A stretch of DNA of 64,000 nt from Symbiodinium natans. Its lineage: Eukaryota > Sar > Dinophyceae > Suessiales > Symbiodiniaceae. Below the pieces are notes generated by a model. It was given only the letters and a program-made list of their open reading frames with translations. It searched no databases and was not told the origin of the DNA. Made by a program: the position numbers and the translations under genes. Positions 28,012-37,662 of this stretch are shown piece by piece. Location: the NCBI GenBank assembly GCA_905221605.1, contig CAJNDS010001691.1, positions 47,495 through 111,494 on the forward strand, in the 5' to 3' direction. Numbering within the stretch: the stretch's first letter is position 1; each line of letters begins with the position of its first letter.

Positions 28012-28242
28012 CTGCCTTAAGAAGAAACCCAATAAACCCAAAAAAAGGTAAGGATCTAAAGTTACAGTAAAGTGCCACAAAGCTATACTCACAGTCCTGA
28101 AAAAGGGATTCTAGTACCACCCCCCCCCCCCCCCCCCCACCCCCCCCTATTTTAGCCCTATACTAGAAACTCCTTCATCATAGGGACCCCCCTATTTCAA
28201 TCCCGATTAAGGACTGTTAGCATAATTCAGGGGGAACATCCC
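27953..28242. mobile_element. family A element A2 with internal insertion
   Basis: Starts TTGGGATGTTCCCCCTTAT and ends GGGGGAACATCCCAA like other A copies. It is about 290 bp instead of about 97, with roughly 110 bp of foreign sequence after the left terminus and a poly-C run (28120-28138) in the centre. Flanks CCTAAGCCT/CCCTCAGCC resemble a worn 9-bp duplication. Confidence 0.65.
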
Positions 28243-28339
28243 AACCCTCAGCCCTCAAGCCCCCGAACTCCGGCTCCCCAAGTATCTCTAGCATGCCAGA
28301 TCTCAGCAGGCCCACCAAAAAACGAGACTTGGCAACCTG

Positions 28340-28588
28340 AGGGCTAGGGTTTAGGGTTTATAGGGTATAGGGTTTAGGGTTTAGGGTTTAGGGCTTAGGG
28401 CTTAGGGCTTAGGGTTTAGGGTTTAGGGTTTAGGGTTTGGGGTTTGGGGTTTAGGGTCCCCAACTTCCTCAAGTTGGACCTCCCGGTGGCCTGCGCGCGG
28501 GCGGCAGACAGGGAAGCCTGCAGCCCAAGCTCCCCTGGGCTGCTGTCCACCTGTTAGGGTTTAGGGTTTAGGGTTTAGGGTTTAGGGA
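28340..28588 (+). repeat. TTTAGGG blocks with CTTAGGG variants
   Basis: Main block 28340-28455 (includes GGGCTTA and TTTGGGG units) and a second block at 28554-28588. Confidence 0.95.
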
Positions 28589-29339
28589 CATTCCGTATGT
28601 TGGGGCTCATCGTAGGGAAGGAGCTTGCGAGCCCAGCGTTCATGGGATGCACTTCATGTTTGCTGATAGCCTTGAACCCCATGCCTGCATTTTGAGATGT
28701 GGGTTTCCATGATGTTGCTCTCGGCAATGGAGGCTACCCCTTAGGCCCTAAACGAGGTCAAGCGGCGAGGAAGTCAGCATAAGCCTGCCGCTCGGCAGGT
28801 GCCAGCTGCTGCGACAGCAGGAAGTCCTTTCAGCTGCGGCAAGCATCGCCATTTAGGGCGGGTAGGCAAAGAGCAGGTTTAGGTATGGGGTGGGTGCCCA
28901 GCCTTGAAACCTTGTGAAGGGTTGTTGGGCTTGCAGGCTGGAGAGAGATGGAGGTTCGTGCTTTTAAACAAGTACCACCAGGCCCTTTGGGATGATGATG
29001 GCTTAGACTGCTTAGACTTGCCAAGTGTAGGGCCAGGGCTTGGCTGGTTAAGAAGCCATAGCTTCTCCTCAGCCTACCCGCATGTGCTCTGATGCTCTCA
29101 TCCAACGGTACGTTCTCACACCCCGAGTCAGAGAGCCGCACCCTAGGATCGCGCCCCCCCCCCCCCCCCAAGAAGACCTGGAGTCTGGAGTAGCCCGAAA
29201 TATGCTCTTCCAACAGCCGCTAAGCTGCTAAGCCCTACCCTCCTTTGAGCCCCCTTCACCCTCTGATAGCCCCAGAGCCCGATCAACTCTGAATCCTGCA
29301 CCCCAACCCAAAACCTCTGCAAACCCTTAAAGCCATAAG
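28589..29339. other. unique sequence with one poly-C run
   Basis: Several overlapping open frames (128 codons minus at 28830-29213) but no recognisable protein. C16 at 29154-29169. Confidence 0.4.
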
Positions 29340-29430
29340 CCCTAATCCCCAAACCCTAAACCCTAAACCCTAAACCCTAAACCCTAAACCCTAAACCCTA
29401 AACCCTAAACCCTAAACCTTAAACCTCTAC
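29340..29430 (-). repeat. telomere-type array (CCCTAAA)n
   Basis: About eleven units. Confidence 0.95.
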
Positions 29431-29548
29431 AAACCCTTCAAGGCCAAAAAAAGCTCAGCAAGTCTCCAGCTTCCCTTCCGTCATCCCCGGCCGCGCCAGG
29501 CAGCGCCGGCGCTGGGCTTGGGGCGCCTCAGGGTGCTTCCAAGGGGCT

Positions 29549-29683
29549 TTTAGGGTTTAGGGGTTTAGGGTTTAGGGTTTAGGGTTTAGGGTTTAGGGTT
29601 TAGGGTTTAGGGTTTAGGGTTTAGGGTTTAGGGTTTAGGGTTTAGGGTTCAGGGTTTAGGGTTTAGGGTTTAGGGTTTAGGGC
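29549..29683 (+). repeat. telomere-type array (TTTAGGG)n
   Basis: About nineteen units with one TTCAGGG. Opposite orientation to the block at 29340, across 120 bp of unique sequence. Confidence 0.95.
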
Positions 29684-29904
29684 AAGGAGGTTTCGTTTCC
29701 TAGGATGGCCCTTAAGAGCCTCTGAAAGATATTCCTTAGCATTATCCTCTTTAGCCCACTAAGGGAAGATATAAAATGTCCCAAGGGCCTACCTAGTTTC
29801 GTGTTCAGGGCTCTTTTGAGAGGAGCCTGGTGACTCGCGGCTGGTGATTTTTTCTGCACTGAATAAGGGGGTTTGCGTGGGCTTCGGGGATGTACGGTGT
29901 GCAT
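29684..29904 (-). CDS. candidate coding segment split by element H1
   Basis: Minus reading MHTVHPRSPRKPPYSVQ continues to RALNTKLG, then enters H1. H1 offers CTAG|GTAGGCC...ATCCTAG|G, whose removal keeps the frame (GNETSLP, stop). The element is itself open in frame, so splicing is not proven. No family recognised. Confidence 0.3.
29700..29796 (-). mobile_element. introner-like TIR element H1
   Basis: Family H: CTAGGATGGCCCTTAAGAG to CCCAAGGGCCTACCTAG, with the exact 4-bp duplication TTTC (29696 and 29797). On the minus strand the ends form GT-AG. Confidence 0.75.
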
Positions 29905-29943
29905 ACAGGTGCTTGGAGGGCTTTGACCTGGGAAGCTGAGGTT

Positions 29944-30045
29944 TCAGGGTTCAGGGTTTAGGGTTTGGGTTTGGGTTTGGGGTTTAGGGTTTAGGGTTTA
30001 GGGTTTAGGGTTTAGGGTTTAGGGTTTAGGGCTTAGGGTTTGGGA
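29944..30045 (+). repeat. telomere-type array (TTTAGGG)n
   Basis: About fourteen units with TTCAGGG and TTTGGG variants at the left. Confidence 0.95.
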
Positions 30046-30323
30046 TGGCCCTGGGCTTGGGGCCTTTGAGCATCAGACAAGGGCCTCCAGTGCTTTGCGT
30101 CCTTACATTCGTGCTTGGCCCAAAGGCTTTATGCTTATGATAGGCCGCAATCTACAAACCGGTACACCCAGAGCCACACACCTGAAGCTACAAGCTAGGC
30201 CACTGGGCATGGTACCTCTACACGGAGAACGGCCGAATCGGAGCACCCAACTCGACTCGAAAGCCCCAAGCCCTAACAGCCCTTCCGAAATCTCGTAAGC
30301 ATGATCCCCCAAAGCCAGGCGAA
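30046..30323. other. unique sequence, both strands open
   Basis: Plus (30095-30298) and minus (30103-30312) frames of about 68 codons overlap. Neither is recognisable. Confidence 0.35.
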
Positions 30324-30785
30324 ACCCTAAACCCTAAACCCTAAACCCTAAACCCTAAACCCTAAACCCTAAAACCCTAAAACCCTAAACCTTCCTAAAC
30401 TCAACGGAAGCCAGACTGCGCAAGTCACCACGATGATGGCATCCAGGCCCAGATCTTCCTCTTCACGCCGCTCCACGTGCGGGCTCTGGGAGGTAGAATG
30501 AACCCTAAATCCTAAACCCTAAACTTGGCCCTAAACCCTAAACCCTAAACCCTAAACCCTAAACCCTAAACCCTAAACCCTAAACCCTAAACCCTAAACC
30601 GTAAGAGTAGGGGCACATGAAGTGGCGGGAAGTGGAAAAAACGAGACCTCTCCTCCTCAGGCCATGCCCCATTCAGCTTGCGCTAGGACGACGCTTGTTC
30701 GGAGGTAGCTTCAAAACTCCACCGTCCTGCAACCCTAAACCCTAAACCCTAAACCCCAAACCCTAAACCCTACAGCCTAAACCGC
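30324..30785 (-). repeat. three CCCTAAA blocks
   Basis: Blocks at 30324-30392, 30502-30602 (about thirteen units) and 30733-30785, all in the same orientation. Confidence 0.95.
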
Positions 30786-31228
30786 AATGCAAGTGCCGAG
30801 AACTGCTGGGCCGAGGCCAAGCGGCCAATCCAAATCTCAAGAACAACAACCGATCCATTTCTCCCCTCAGAAACTCGCCTGAGCAAACTCACAAACTCAT
30901 CTTGACTCGCAAAATTCTTGCAACTACTTGAGTCAAGATGAGTTTAGGTGGGGGTTCTGATGCTGGATAGTCTGGCTTCCTTCCGCCAGCCGCGCGCCCG
31001 CATCGTCTCCAAGAGAAGCCTAAGAGGCGACTTAGGTCCCCTCCCCTTTTGTCCTTTGGGGTTTTTAGCATTAAAACACCCCATTTAGGGTTTGTTAACG
31101 TTAAATAACCCATTTAGGGTTTAGGGTTTTTGAACGTTAAAAAACCCTAAACGCTTCGGTTTATAAAATTGGGATTTATAGGGCTTCCAGGGTTTTTTGA
31201 GGCTTCAAAGGCGCCGAACGACTGCGCA

Positions 31229-31252
31229 CCCCCCCCCCCCCCCCCCCCCCCC
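31229..31252 (+). repeat. poly-C run (24)
   Basis: An unbroken C run, with a second (19 C) at 31471-31489. The 31261-31450 sequence between is open on plus (LNEMLLRLRLTCSHGC) and minus. Confidence 0.95.
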
Positions 31253-31492
31253 TCCCGCCTTCGACTGACAATGCTGCACTGCGAGACATCTGGCCGCTGT
31301 GCCAGATGTCTGTTTTTGAATGAAATGTTGCTTCGGCTTCGCCTCACATGTTCTCACGGATGCTTGAGGAACGCCCTCAAACTGCCACATCTACCCAGAG
31401 GTTTGAAAGAATCTTTCGAGTGGGCATTGCTTGCTCTGCCTCTCTTTGGGTAGCTACATGTAGCTACATGCCCCCCCCCCCCCCCCCCCAAG

Positions 31493-31603
31493 CTTTCAAG
31501 CGGGCGACGGCGAGTCCACGACTACGAGCCAGGATCTCGCGCTCTCGATGAAGAGCTGGCGCTGTTGGAAGACCTGTGCTCGTGGTTCATAAAAAAAGGC
31601 CGA
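31493..31603 (+). CDS. candidate exon after poly-C tract
   Basis: The C19 tract plus AAG looks like a polypyrimidine acceptor. Thirty-seven open codons follow (DYEPGSRALDEELALLED, then LCSWFIKK) to a donor GAG|GTGTTT. The peptide is acidic and amphipathic; no family recognised. Confidence 0.35.
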
Positions 31604-31607
31604 GGTG

Positions 31608-31883
31608 TTTAGGGTTTAGGGTTTAGGGTTTAGGGTTTAGGGTTTAGGGTTGCGGAACTTCAGCGTATGAAACGGAGGTGGGGGGGGCGCTTAGGGCTTG
31701 AGTAGGGCCTCAGGAGGTTGAGAGGCTTGAGGGTGTAGAGAGCTGAGGCGGAAGCTCTCGTCGGCAGGAAAAAGGGCAGATGCGCAAGCCGAGGGGCCAG
31801 AGGGTGGACGATAGCCTGCCAGAGAAAAGCGGTTTAGGGTTTAGGGTTTAGGGTTTAGGGTTTAGGGTTTAGGGTTTAGGGGT
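31608..31883 (+). repeat. two TTTAGGG blocks
   Basis: Blocks at 31608-31652 and 31830-31883. Confidence 0.95.
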
Positions 31884-32144
31884 TCCGGGCGGAATTTAGT
31901 CTTCGTGGGTCACCAAAGCCTGGCTGATCAATCTGTAGGAGCCTTTCAGTGCGCCTTAGCGCACTGTGAACCCTGGCTATCCCTGACTCCCTACACCCGC
32001 CCAAAACCCTCAACCACTACTGAAGCCCATGAAAGAGGCATGAATTGAAGTGCAACTGACAGTTCGCCGCTGAGCCCAAAAACCCCGAAGACACGGAAGG
32101 CCTGACACAAAAAAAACATACTACAGCGGCATCACGTAACTCAC

Positions 32145-32241
32145 CTTTTATCAAAGCTGGAAAAAGTCAAAGCCCATCAGCAAGATCTTCGTGAGAATAG
32201 CCTCGAGCTCTTTCAAGCTTGCAGCCGGATCCGGTGAGGAC
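32145..32241 (-). CDS. candidate (terminal) exon, unknown protein
   Basis: Minus strand: acceptor CTTTCCAG|G at 32241 and donor AAAAG|GTGAGT at 32145. The open frame SLKELEAILTKILLMGF reaches a stop six bases before the donor, so it is either a last exon or a non-coding exon. Confidence 0.35.
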
Positions 32242-32287
32242 CTGGAAAGGTTTAGTTCCGGCTGAGGGTCCCACGCCCTAAACCTAA

Positions 32288-32348
32288 GCCTTGACGATCC
32301 AGCTGTGGCCACAAAATAGTTCCAGTCATTCCAAAAGATTTGAGAACT
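32288..32348 (+). CDS. candidate coding segment left of element C3
   Basis: Frame LWPQNSSSHSKRFEN runs into C3. Removing C3 and one AACT copy joins it in frame with 32454 onward. Confidence 0.4.
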
Positions 32349-32449
32349 GGGGTTTCCGAAATTAGGGGTGCCTTATTGGGGTCCTTATTACACGGGGGAT
32401 CTTACTCTTGGGGGCCTGTTTTAGGGTCCCCCCATTTTCGTAAACCCCC
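32349..32449. mobile_element. introner-like TIR element C3
   Basis: GGGGTTTCCGAAATTAGGGG to CCCCATTTTCGTAAACCCCC with the exact 4-bp duplication AACT (32345 and 32450). Unlike C2, no AG sits at the right end, so precise splicing would need another acceptor. Confidence 0.75.
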
Positions 32450-32453
32450 AACT

Positions 32454-32554
32454 GCTTTGCTGCTGAGATGCCGCAGGGCTTCGCTCAAAGCCTCGCGCGA
32501 TATGCCACCTCCCTGCAAAAGCGAAAGGAGCTTCACAAAGAATTAGGGGTTTAG
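32454..32554 (+). CDS. candidate coding segment right of element C3
   Basis: CFAAEMPQGFAQSLARYA then TSLQKRKELHKELG: helical, clearly protein-like, open until a TTTAGGG unit that could supply the donor GGG|GTTTAG. Unknown family. Confidence 0.4.
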
Positions 32555-32772
32555 GGTCTAAAACTTAGCTGTATGAGAGTGTTCCATGGAGAAAATTTAG
32601 GGCTGATATTGTTTAAAAGATTTGGGTCCAGATAGGGCTTGGACTTGACGCTTCGGGTTTCGGTGGCTGCCGTGGACGAAACCCAAACCCTCATAACCTC
32701 TCGACCCCTACAGTCTTACAGCCTTTCCCAAAACTCACATAGAAGCGTGCCACCAAACCCAAAAGCCATAAG

Positions 32773-33006
32773 GAACGGAACACGACGCCCCTGCCTTGGA
32801 ACCTAGCCCCGCCCCCCGGCCCTCCTCACCAGACGGAAGTTGGTCTCTGTCAAAAGCTACAGCTCGAGGAACTTTGGGCCCTCAAACGGCAAAACCTTCC
32901 GGATCCATCCTCTGCAGCGGCTGCCGGAAATCGCTCCAGCAGCGGCGCCACAGCCGCGCCGCCCGGAGCATAAAGACTCGAGGCACGAAAAAGACTCAAA
33001 AAGCTT
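32773..33006 (+). CDS. candidate exon left of element B2
   Basis: Plus frame of about 78 codons (SSPDGSWSLSKATARGT, SGSILCSGCRKSLQQRR) continues across the B2 intron. A second plus frame (LQLEELWALKRQNLPDP) is also open after an acceptor at 32832, so the frame is not settled. Confidence 0.35.
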
Positions 33007-33007
33007 G

Positions 33008-33115
33008 CTACTACTTGCTGAAGAACCCCCAACAAAAACTCAAAGATAATAATCCCCAGATTGCCCTAAGAAGGACATTTTTTTTAACTCTTGGGGATTC
33101 TTAAGCAATTTGCAG
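33008..33115 (+). mobile_element. introner-like TIR element B2
   Basis: CTACTACTTGCTGAAGAACC to GATTCTTAAGCAATTTGCAG; flanks CTTG/CTTC. With the preceding G it forms a GC-AG intron (33007-33115), a donor type common in dinoflagellates. Confidence 0.75.
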
Positions 33116-33252
33116 CTTCAGAGAGTGGGCCCCCTATACTAGCTCCGGATGATAATTTTAATAGGGGGGAAGTAGGGACAGGTTCATCATGGCCAGCTCT
33201 CTACGCGCGAGCCTTGCTTTGTCTATTCGGGTGTATATATAGGGCTTCCAAG
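33116..33252 (+). CDS. candidate exon right of element B2
   Basis: Continues the 32773 frame after the TTTGCAG acceptor for about 45 codons (ESGPPILAPDDNFNRGEV, ALYARALLCLFGC) to TAG at the edge of a TTTAGGG block. Confidence 0.35.
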
Positions 33253-33685
33253 TAGGGTTTAGGGTTTAGGGTTTGCGGTTTAGGGCTTCCAAACTTGCAA
33301 GCGAGCTGACTGAGCAATGACCCGAATCCAATTTCACAAAAAAGTCTGCTGGACCGCACCGAAGTCTTCAGGCCTCAAAAGGAGGGAACATACAAGACAT
33401 CTTGAGCACTATGGTTGGCAGCTTTTGGATGTTGTGCCCGGAAGCCCAATCAAAGAACCCTAGGCCCCTGCAACCTTAAACCCTGAACCCTAAACCCTGA
33501 ACCCTAAACCCTAAACCCTAAACCCGGAACTCTTCAGACAGCAGACGCGTGGACGATCGCATCGTCGTCGCTACACGAGCAGCCAAGGCTGCCCAAGTGT
33601 TTCCTCATTGCGCCCCAGGGAGAGCTTGAGACATCAAGCCTAAACCCTAAACCCTAAACCCTAAACCCTAAACCCTAAACCCTTA
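33253..33685. repeat. three telomere-type blocks
   Basis: Blocks at 33253-33285 (TTTAGGG), 33475-33530 (CCCTAAA/CCCTGAA) and 33640-33685 (CCCTAAA). The 33541-33636 segment between the last two is open on both strands (plus WTIASSSLHEQPRLPKC). Confidence 0.9.
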
Positions 33686-33825
33686 GTTGAAGGGGTTTAG
33701 GGGCTGAGGTCTAAGCTTCGGAAGTCCCCAAGGGGCCCCAAAGCAACAGCGCTTGAATCTAGGGGGGAGTCTCGGAGGCTGAAACACCTAGTTGTCCAAT
33801 ACCTAGGGGAACTCAAGGCTAACCT

Positions 33826-33872
33826 TTGGGATGATAAGGGGATTATGCCCAAAGAGGTTAAAGGTTACCTAC
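33826..33872. repeat. short palindrome
   Basis: AACCTTTGGGATGATAAGG faces GGATTATGCCCAAAGAGGTT, with arms of about 19 bp and little loop. Resembles a minimal TIR element but has no second copy here. Confidence 0.6.
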
Positions 33873-33897
33873 TCTACTACTAGGAACAATGATATAC

Positions 33898-34035
33898 GAT
33901 GCTTCCCGGGCCGGCTTCGCTGGAAGCACTCCACTCCCCTGGCTTTGGCACCTCCTTCATCGTTTTGAGGACAAGAAATCGATTCCCAGGCAGATTTGGA
34001 GTCAAAAGAGCACGGATTCTATCACTCTCAAAGGC
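33898..34035 (-). CDS. candidate exon 3 of the minus gene at 34 kb
   Basis: Acceptor CCTCTTCAG|G and 46 codons in phase 0 (FESDRIRALLTPNLPGN, then RFLVLKTMKEVPKPGEW). It ends at donor ATC|GTATAT or continues six codons to a stop. It is in phase with 34112-34360 across a 76-bp GT-AG intron, which supports both. Confidence 0.5.
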
Positions 34036-34111
34036 CTGAAGAGGCAGGTTTTAGCTGGAGTTCTAGGGCCGCTAGGGTTCCCGAAGCTGCGAAGCTGCGA
34101 AGCCGCGAAAC

Positions 34112-34360
34112 CTGAAACCTGACGCCCAGCTTTCTCACTCTCTCTCTGCATCTTTCTTCCGGGGCCAAGCTTTTGGCTACGGGCGAAGCTGTTCCGTAGG
34201 AATCTGAAGGCTCAAGAATGGCTGGTGATGTTTCTTCCTCAATCGTGTTCTCTTTGTTCCGCTCAGGGGAGTCTGGGGGGTGGGGGGGGGGATTATTCCG
34301 ACTGCACCCTGGAGGAAGCATACTTTTCGCTGCCAGCTCGCCTTTCTCAGGTAGTGCTTG
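34112..34360 (-). CDS. candidate exon 2 of the minus gene at 34 kb
   Basis: Acceptor GTACTCAG at 34361 and donor TTTCAG|GTTTCG at 34112 bound 83 open codons, phase 0 at both ends. The peptide starts ALPEKGELAAKSMLPPG, passes a proline run encoded by a G-rich tract, then an acidic part (ERNKENTIEEETSPAI) and a basic end (RCRERVRKLGVRFQ). Its first residues loosely resemble the dephospho-CoA kinase segment after the P-loop, but the usual Asp-Ala-Asp motif is absent. Confidence 0.45.
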
Positions 34361-34850
34361 CTGAGTACCGGCCAAATTTCAAACTGTTGGTGGGTTATAA
34401 CTTTTTGTCACTTAATTGCAACTTTAGGTTTGTCATCAGGACTACTTAGTTGTGATTTTTGACATGTTGTTTTTTGTTTTTTTTTTGGGGGGGGGTTCGA
34501 AACGACATGATCCATCGCAGGGCTGAGCTTTATTGTTGCGTACATATGTTTGCCAAGTTTAGGGTTACCCCACATCTCCTGTCAGGATTGGGGGCTTGCC
34601 ACTCCCTCGGAGGGGGGGAGAACCTTGAGGCCCTGAGAGAGTTGAAAACATCATGGACTATTCAGTTGCTGCGGAACTTGGGGTGCGTTTCAAGTGTCAG
34701 GGTAGACATGCACAATGTGGAGTCCAGAACCCTGCTGCGCATCTAAACTCATCCACTGGTGGGACCCAAGGACGCGGCAACTAGACACATACCCCCCCAC
34801 CTCCAACTAAACAAGGACATCGTGGAAACCGTTTCCTCTGGACATCTTAC

Positions 34851-34949
34851 ATCTCCGAGGCTCAAGACGGTGGATTTGCCGCAGCCTATTCCGCCAGTCA
34901 AGCCGACCACCAGCTTTTTGGGAGCAGGGGCCACAGCATCGCCGGTCAT
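34851..34949 (-). CDS. dephospho-CoA kinase-type P-loop exon (first exon)
   Basis: ATG at 34949 opens 33 codons ending at donor GGAGAT|GTAAGA. Residues 13-28 read LVVGLTGGIGCGKSTV. The GLTGGIGxGKSTV Walker A form is characteristic of dephospho-CoA kinase (CoaE), which phosphorylates dephospho-CoA in the last step of CoA synthesis. In sequence: P-loop G19-x4-G24-K25-S26. Missing: the DxD, lid and rest of the domain, not found convincingly downstream. Phase 0 at the exon end fits 34112-34360. It may be a true first exon, a divergent P-loop gene or a gene fragment. Confidence 0.6.
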
Positions 34950-34970
34950 GGCAGTGGAAGCTTTGGAAGT

Positions 34971-34998
34971 CAGGGTTTAGGGTTTAGGGTTTAGGGCT
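34971..34998 (+). repeat. short TTTAGGG block
   Basis: Four units immediately upstream (minus sense) of the P-loop exon. The 35000-35295 stretch that follows is unique with nothing recognised. Confidence 0.85.
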
Positions 34999-35299
34999 TA
35001 GTGGGGATTCAAGGGGTTATGGCTTTGGCACGGGTGGACGTCAGGCTTTGCCAGTCTTCGCGGTTGGGTTTGAGTTGGCTTGACGTTGGGTCTGGAGCTG
35101 AGCCAAGAAGCTGCCGGGCATGCGCGCTGCAGGTATGGGAGTTCCATTTGGTCTTGCTGCAGATGGATCTTGTCTAGTCACAGCACAGCCACTGGTACAT
35201 ACAGCTGTCTAGAGGGTGGCACACGATGCGCAGACGGCATAGCGACCTCATTTCATTGACGTCGACAGTTTGTATTGCACAACTATATGGGGAGCTCCT

Positions 35300-35932
35300 A
35301 AACCCTAACCCTAAACCCTAAACCCTAAACCCTAAACCCTGAACCCTAAACCCTAAACCCTAAACCCTTACCCCCTGGAAGGTGCCCCGCAAACCCGAGG
35401 ATGATCCTCTAGGGCTTCCGGCAACAGTCTAAAACGTTTACCCGCCTTAAACAAGTACTACAGGAGTCGGAGCTTTTACTTCTACTCCCTCAGGGCCCTC
35501 TTTATAAGTATACTACGATAACCCCCAAAACCCTAAACCCTAAACCCTAAACCCTAAACCCTAAGCCCTAAGCCCAAAACCCTAGATTCCCATGGCTCTT
35601 GGCAACCCAAGGGCCCCCCCCTTGAGCAACTGCCAGGTGCGGCTGCCTTTTTGGGGGCCCCTAAACCCTAAACCCTAAACCCTAAACCCTAAACCCTAAA
35701 CCCTAAACCCTAAGCCCTACACCCTAAACCCTACACCCTACACCCTAAACCCTATACACCCTAAACCCTCACACCCCAAGCCGAAAAGGAATCCCCGAAT
35801 CTCTCCTCCACAGGGACCCGCAGTTGCGGGGCCAGGCCACTTTTCAGCTGCTCCACCTTTACGGGAAGGCCCCCTTTTTGGGAACCCTAAACCCTAAACC
35901 CTAAACCCTAGCTAAACCCTAAACCCTAAACT
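35300..35932 (-). repeat. four CCCTAAA blocks
   Basis: Blocks at 35300-35370, 35527-35585, 35660-35770 (ending in CCCTACA variants) and 35884-35932, all in one orientation. Confidence 0.95.
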
Positions 35933-36041
35933 TGGGGCAAGAACGCCTGGGGAGAGTCCTTTGGAGCTTGGATTATGAGTCATCGGCTGGCATGGTGATT
36001 GTGGTTGTCCTCGAAAACGCATTGGTTGCTCTCTCCCCTCC

Positions 36042-36128
36042 CAAAGGGTACCGTTATTATAACTACCCGACAAGGGCACCCGTATCATAACTACCTTAAA
36101 AGGGTACCCTAACTATAACTACCCTAAA
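36042..36128 (+). repeat. 35-bp tandem repeat, three units
   Basis: Units of AAGGGTACC...TATAACTACCC with period about 35 bp. Confidence 0.85.
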
Positions 36129-36314
36129 CCCGAAACCCACAATTTTTGACTGATACCTGCCCGCCAGCTCTCGTGTCGACCGCGACAGCTCCTCGACAAC
36201 GAAGCTGAAGCTTGGTTTTTTAAGCTTTCTTGTCATCGCTACGCCCGTTGCGATGGCAGTGCGGATGTCGTCACTTGTGAAACCCTGGGCCTCCCCTGGC
36301 TAGGGGAGCTGTGA

Positions 36315-36850
36315 CCCGAAACCCTAAGCCCAAAACCCCAAGCCCTAAACCTTACAAACCCTAAACCCTAAAACCCTAAACCCTAAAGGAAGATGAACCC
36401 AGGCAGAGAAGCCGCGTTGCAAGCCATTGCAAGATCTGAACCTGAAGCTTGAGGGAGCCATGGCAGAGCGTTGCAAGAGCCTGTCTTGCAGGCTCACCAT
36501 TCTTTATAGGGTTTAGGGTTTAGGGTTAAGGGAACGCCATACTATCGGCACAATATCTTGCCACTCCTCCTTTTCTAGCACTCACAACTTACCATGTATC
36601 ATTTGCCATGTCAGCGAAAAACTAACCCACAAATGCCACCTTTCATTTGTCAGGACAGTTCTCACTTTCCATTTGTCCTGTACAAATTTGCTTGAAAGCG
36701 TCCTAGGCCTGCGACTTGGGCTTAGGGTTTGGAAGAGGGGGAGCGGAGGGCCAGCGAAAGCGCGAGAAATTCACCAAAAGCACAAGGGCGAAAAATTCTA
36801 AACCCTAAGCCCTAAACCCCAAACCCCAAACCCCAAACCCTAAACCCGAA
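36315..36850. repeat. three small telomere-type blocks
   Basis: CCCTAAA at 36330-36390 and 36798-36850 (CCCCAAA variants), TTTAGGG at 36505-36528. The 36530-36795 stretch holds three TTTCATTTGTC-like repeats (36610-36700) and no gene. Confidence 0.85.
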
Positions 36851-36852
36851 AC

Positions 36853-37126
36853 TCAAGCTGAGCTCAGCGCAGTCATGGAGGGCTCCACCTGGACATCTGC
36901 TTGTGGCACCTCCGTAGGCCAGGCAAGGCTAAAGCCCGCCGGGAGGAAATGTGCAAGGACACGGGGCTGACAGCTTTCGCGTACGGAACGGACCTGAAGA
37001 AATGCCCAAAACCTTGTCTGAGTTGTGCTTAAACCCTCTGAAAATTCTTGAAAGGATCTCGAAGGTTCAGGTTCCAGTGCATAGATGTCCGCCCGCGCAA
37101 CTTCAGAGCCTTCAAGCGCAGCAACC
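36853..37126 (-). CDS. candidate exon, unknown protein
   Basis: Minus frame open for about 91 codons after the acceptor-like AAATTTAAG|G at the inner edge of element H2: VAALEGSEVARADIYAL, EPEPSRSFQEFSEGL, TRFWAFLQVRSVRES. It ends at TGA next to a CCCTAAA block. Acidic and aromatic, with no recognised family. Confidence 0.45.
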
Positions 37127-37135
37127 TTAAATTTT

Positions 37136-37291
37136 GGATGGCCCTTAAGACCCGCTGAAAAAAGATTCCTAAATACTCTCCTCTTAAACCCAGTAAGGGA
37201 AAATGTAAAGATTCTCCTCTTAAACCCAATAAGGGAACATATCCTCCTAAACCCAGTAAGGGAAGATGAAAAATGTCCCAAGGGCCTACCT
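37136..37291. mobile_element. family H element H2 with internal triplication
   Basis: GGATGGCCCTTAAGACCC to CCCAAGGGCCTACCTGG. The inner CCTCTTAAACCCAGTAAGGG segment is repeated three times (about 37181, 37218, 37249), so this copy is 156 bp instead of about 97. Confidence 0.75.
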
Positions 37292-37309
37292 GGAAACCCA
37301 AACCTTGAC

Positions 37310-37390
37310 ACCTAAACCCTAAACCCTAAACCGTAAACCGTAAACCGCAAACCGTAAACCGTAAACCCTAAACCCTAAACCCTAAACACC
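37310..37390 (-). repeat. telomere-type array with CCGTAAA variants
   Basis: CCCTAAA on both sides of a run of five CCGTAAA/CCGCAAA units. Confidence 0.9.
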
Positions 37391-37499
37391 TGGAAACCCA
37401 AACCTTGACACCAAAAGCCTTTGAGGAGAGCCAGGGCTCCGACGCCCTGCCGCAGCACTCGCAGCTGGAGCAGGCCAGACCTCGCGACTTTGCAGGTTG

Positions 37500-37568
37500 G
37501 TTTAGGGTTTAGGGTTTAGGGTTTTGGGTTTAGGGTTCAGAGTTTAGGGTTTAGGATTTAGGGTTAAG
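37500..37568 (+). repeat. telomere-type array (TTTAGGG)n
   Basis: About nine units with several single-base variants. A further short block lies at 37890-37920. Confidence 0.9.
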
Positions 37569-37605
37569 GGCAGAGGATTGAAGGGGTTGAGGTGTTGGGG
37601 TCAGA

Positions 37606-37662
37606 GGGGTAGAGCTCTTGATTCCGCCCCGGAAAGCTCGGGGGACACCTGAGTACTTGGAG
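37606..37662 (+). CDS. candidate exon left of element I1
   Basis: VELLIPPRKARGTPEYLE is open to the donor TTGGAG|GTACTT at the edge of I1 (phase 0). GTPEYL recalls a kinase activation loop, but the continuation does not fit one. Confidence 0.4.

Noticed and set aside
37606-37662. GTPEYL as a protein kinase activation loop
   Set aside because: The in-phase continuation KLLNLHERH lacks the APE region and no DFG is seen upstream.
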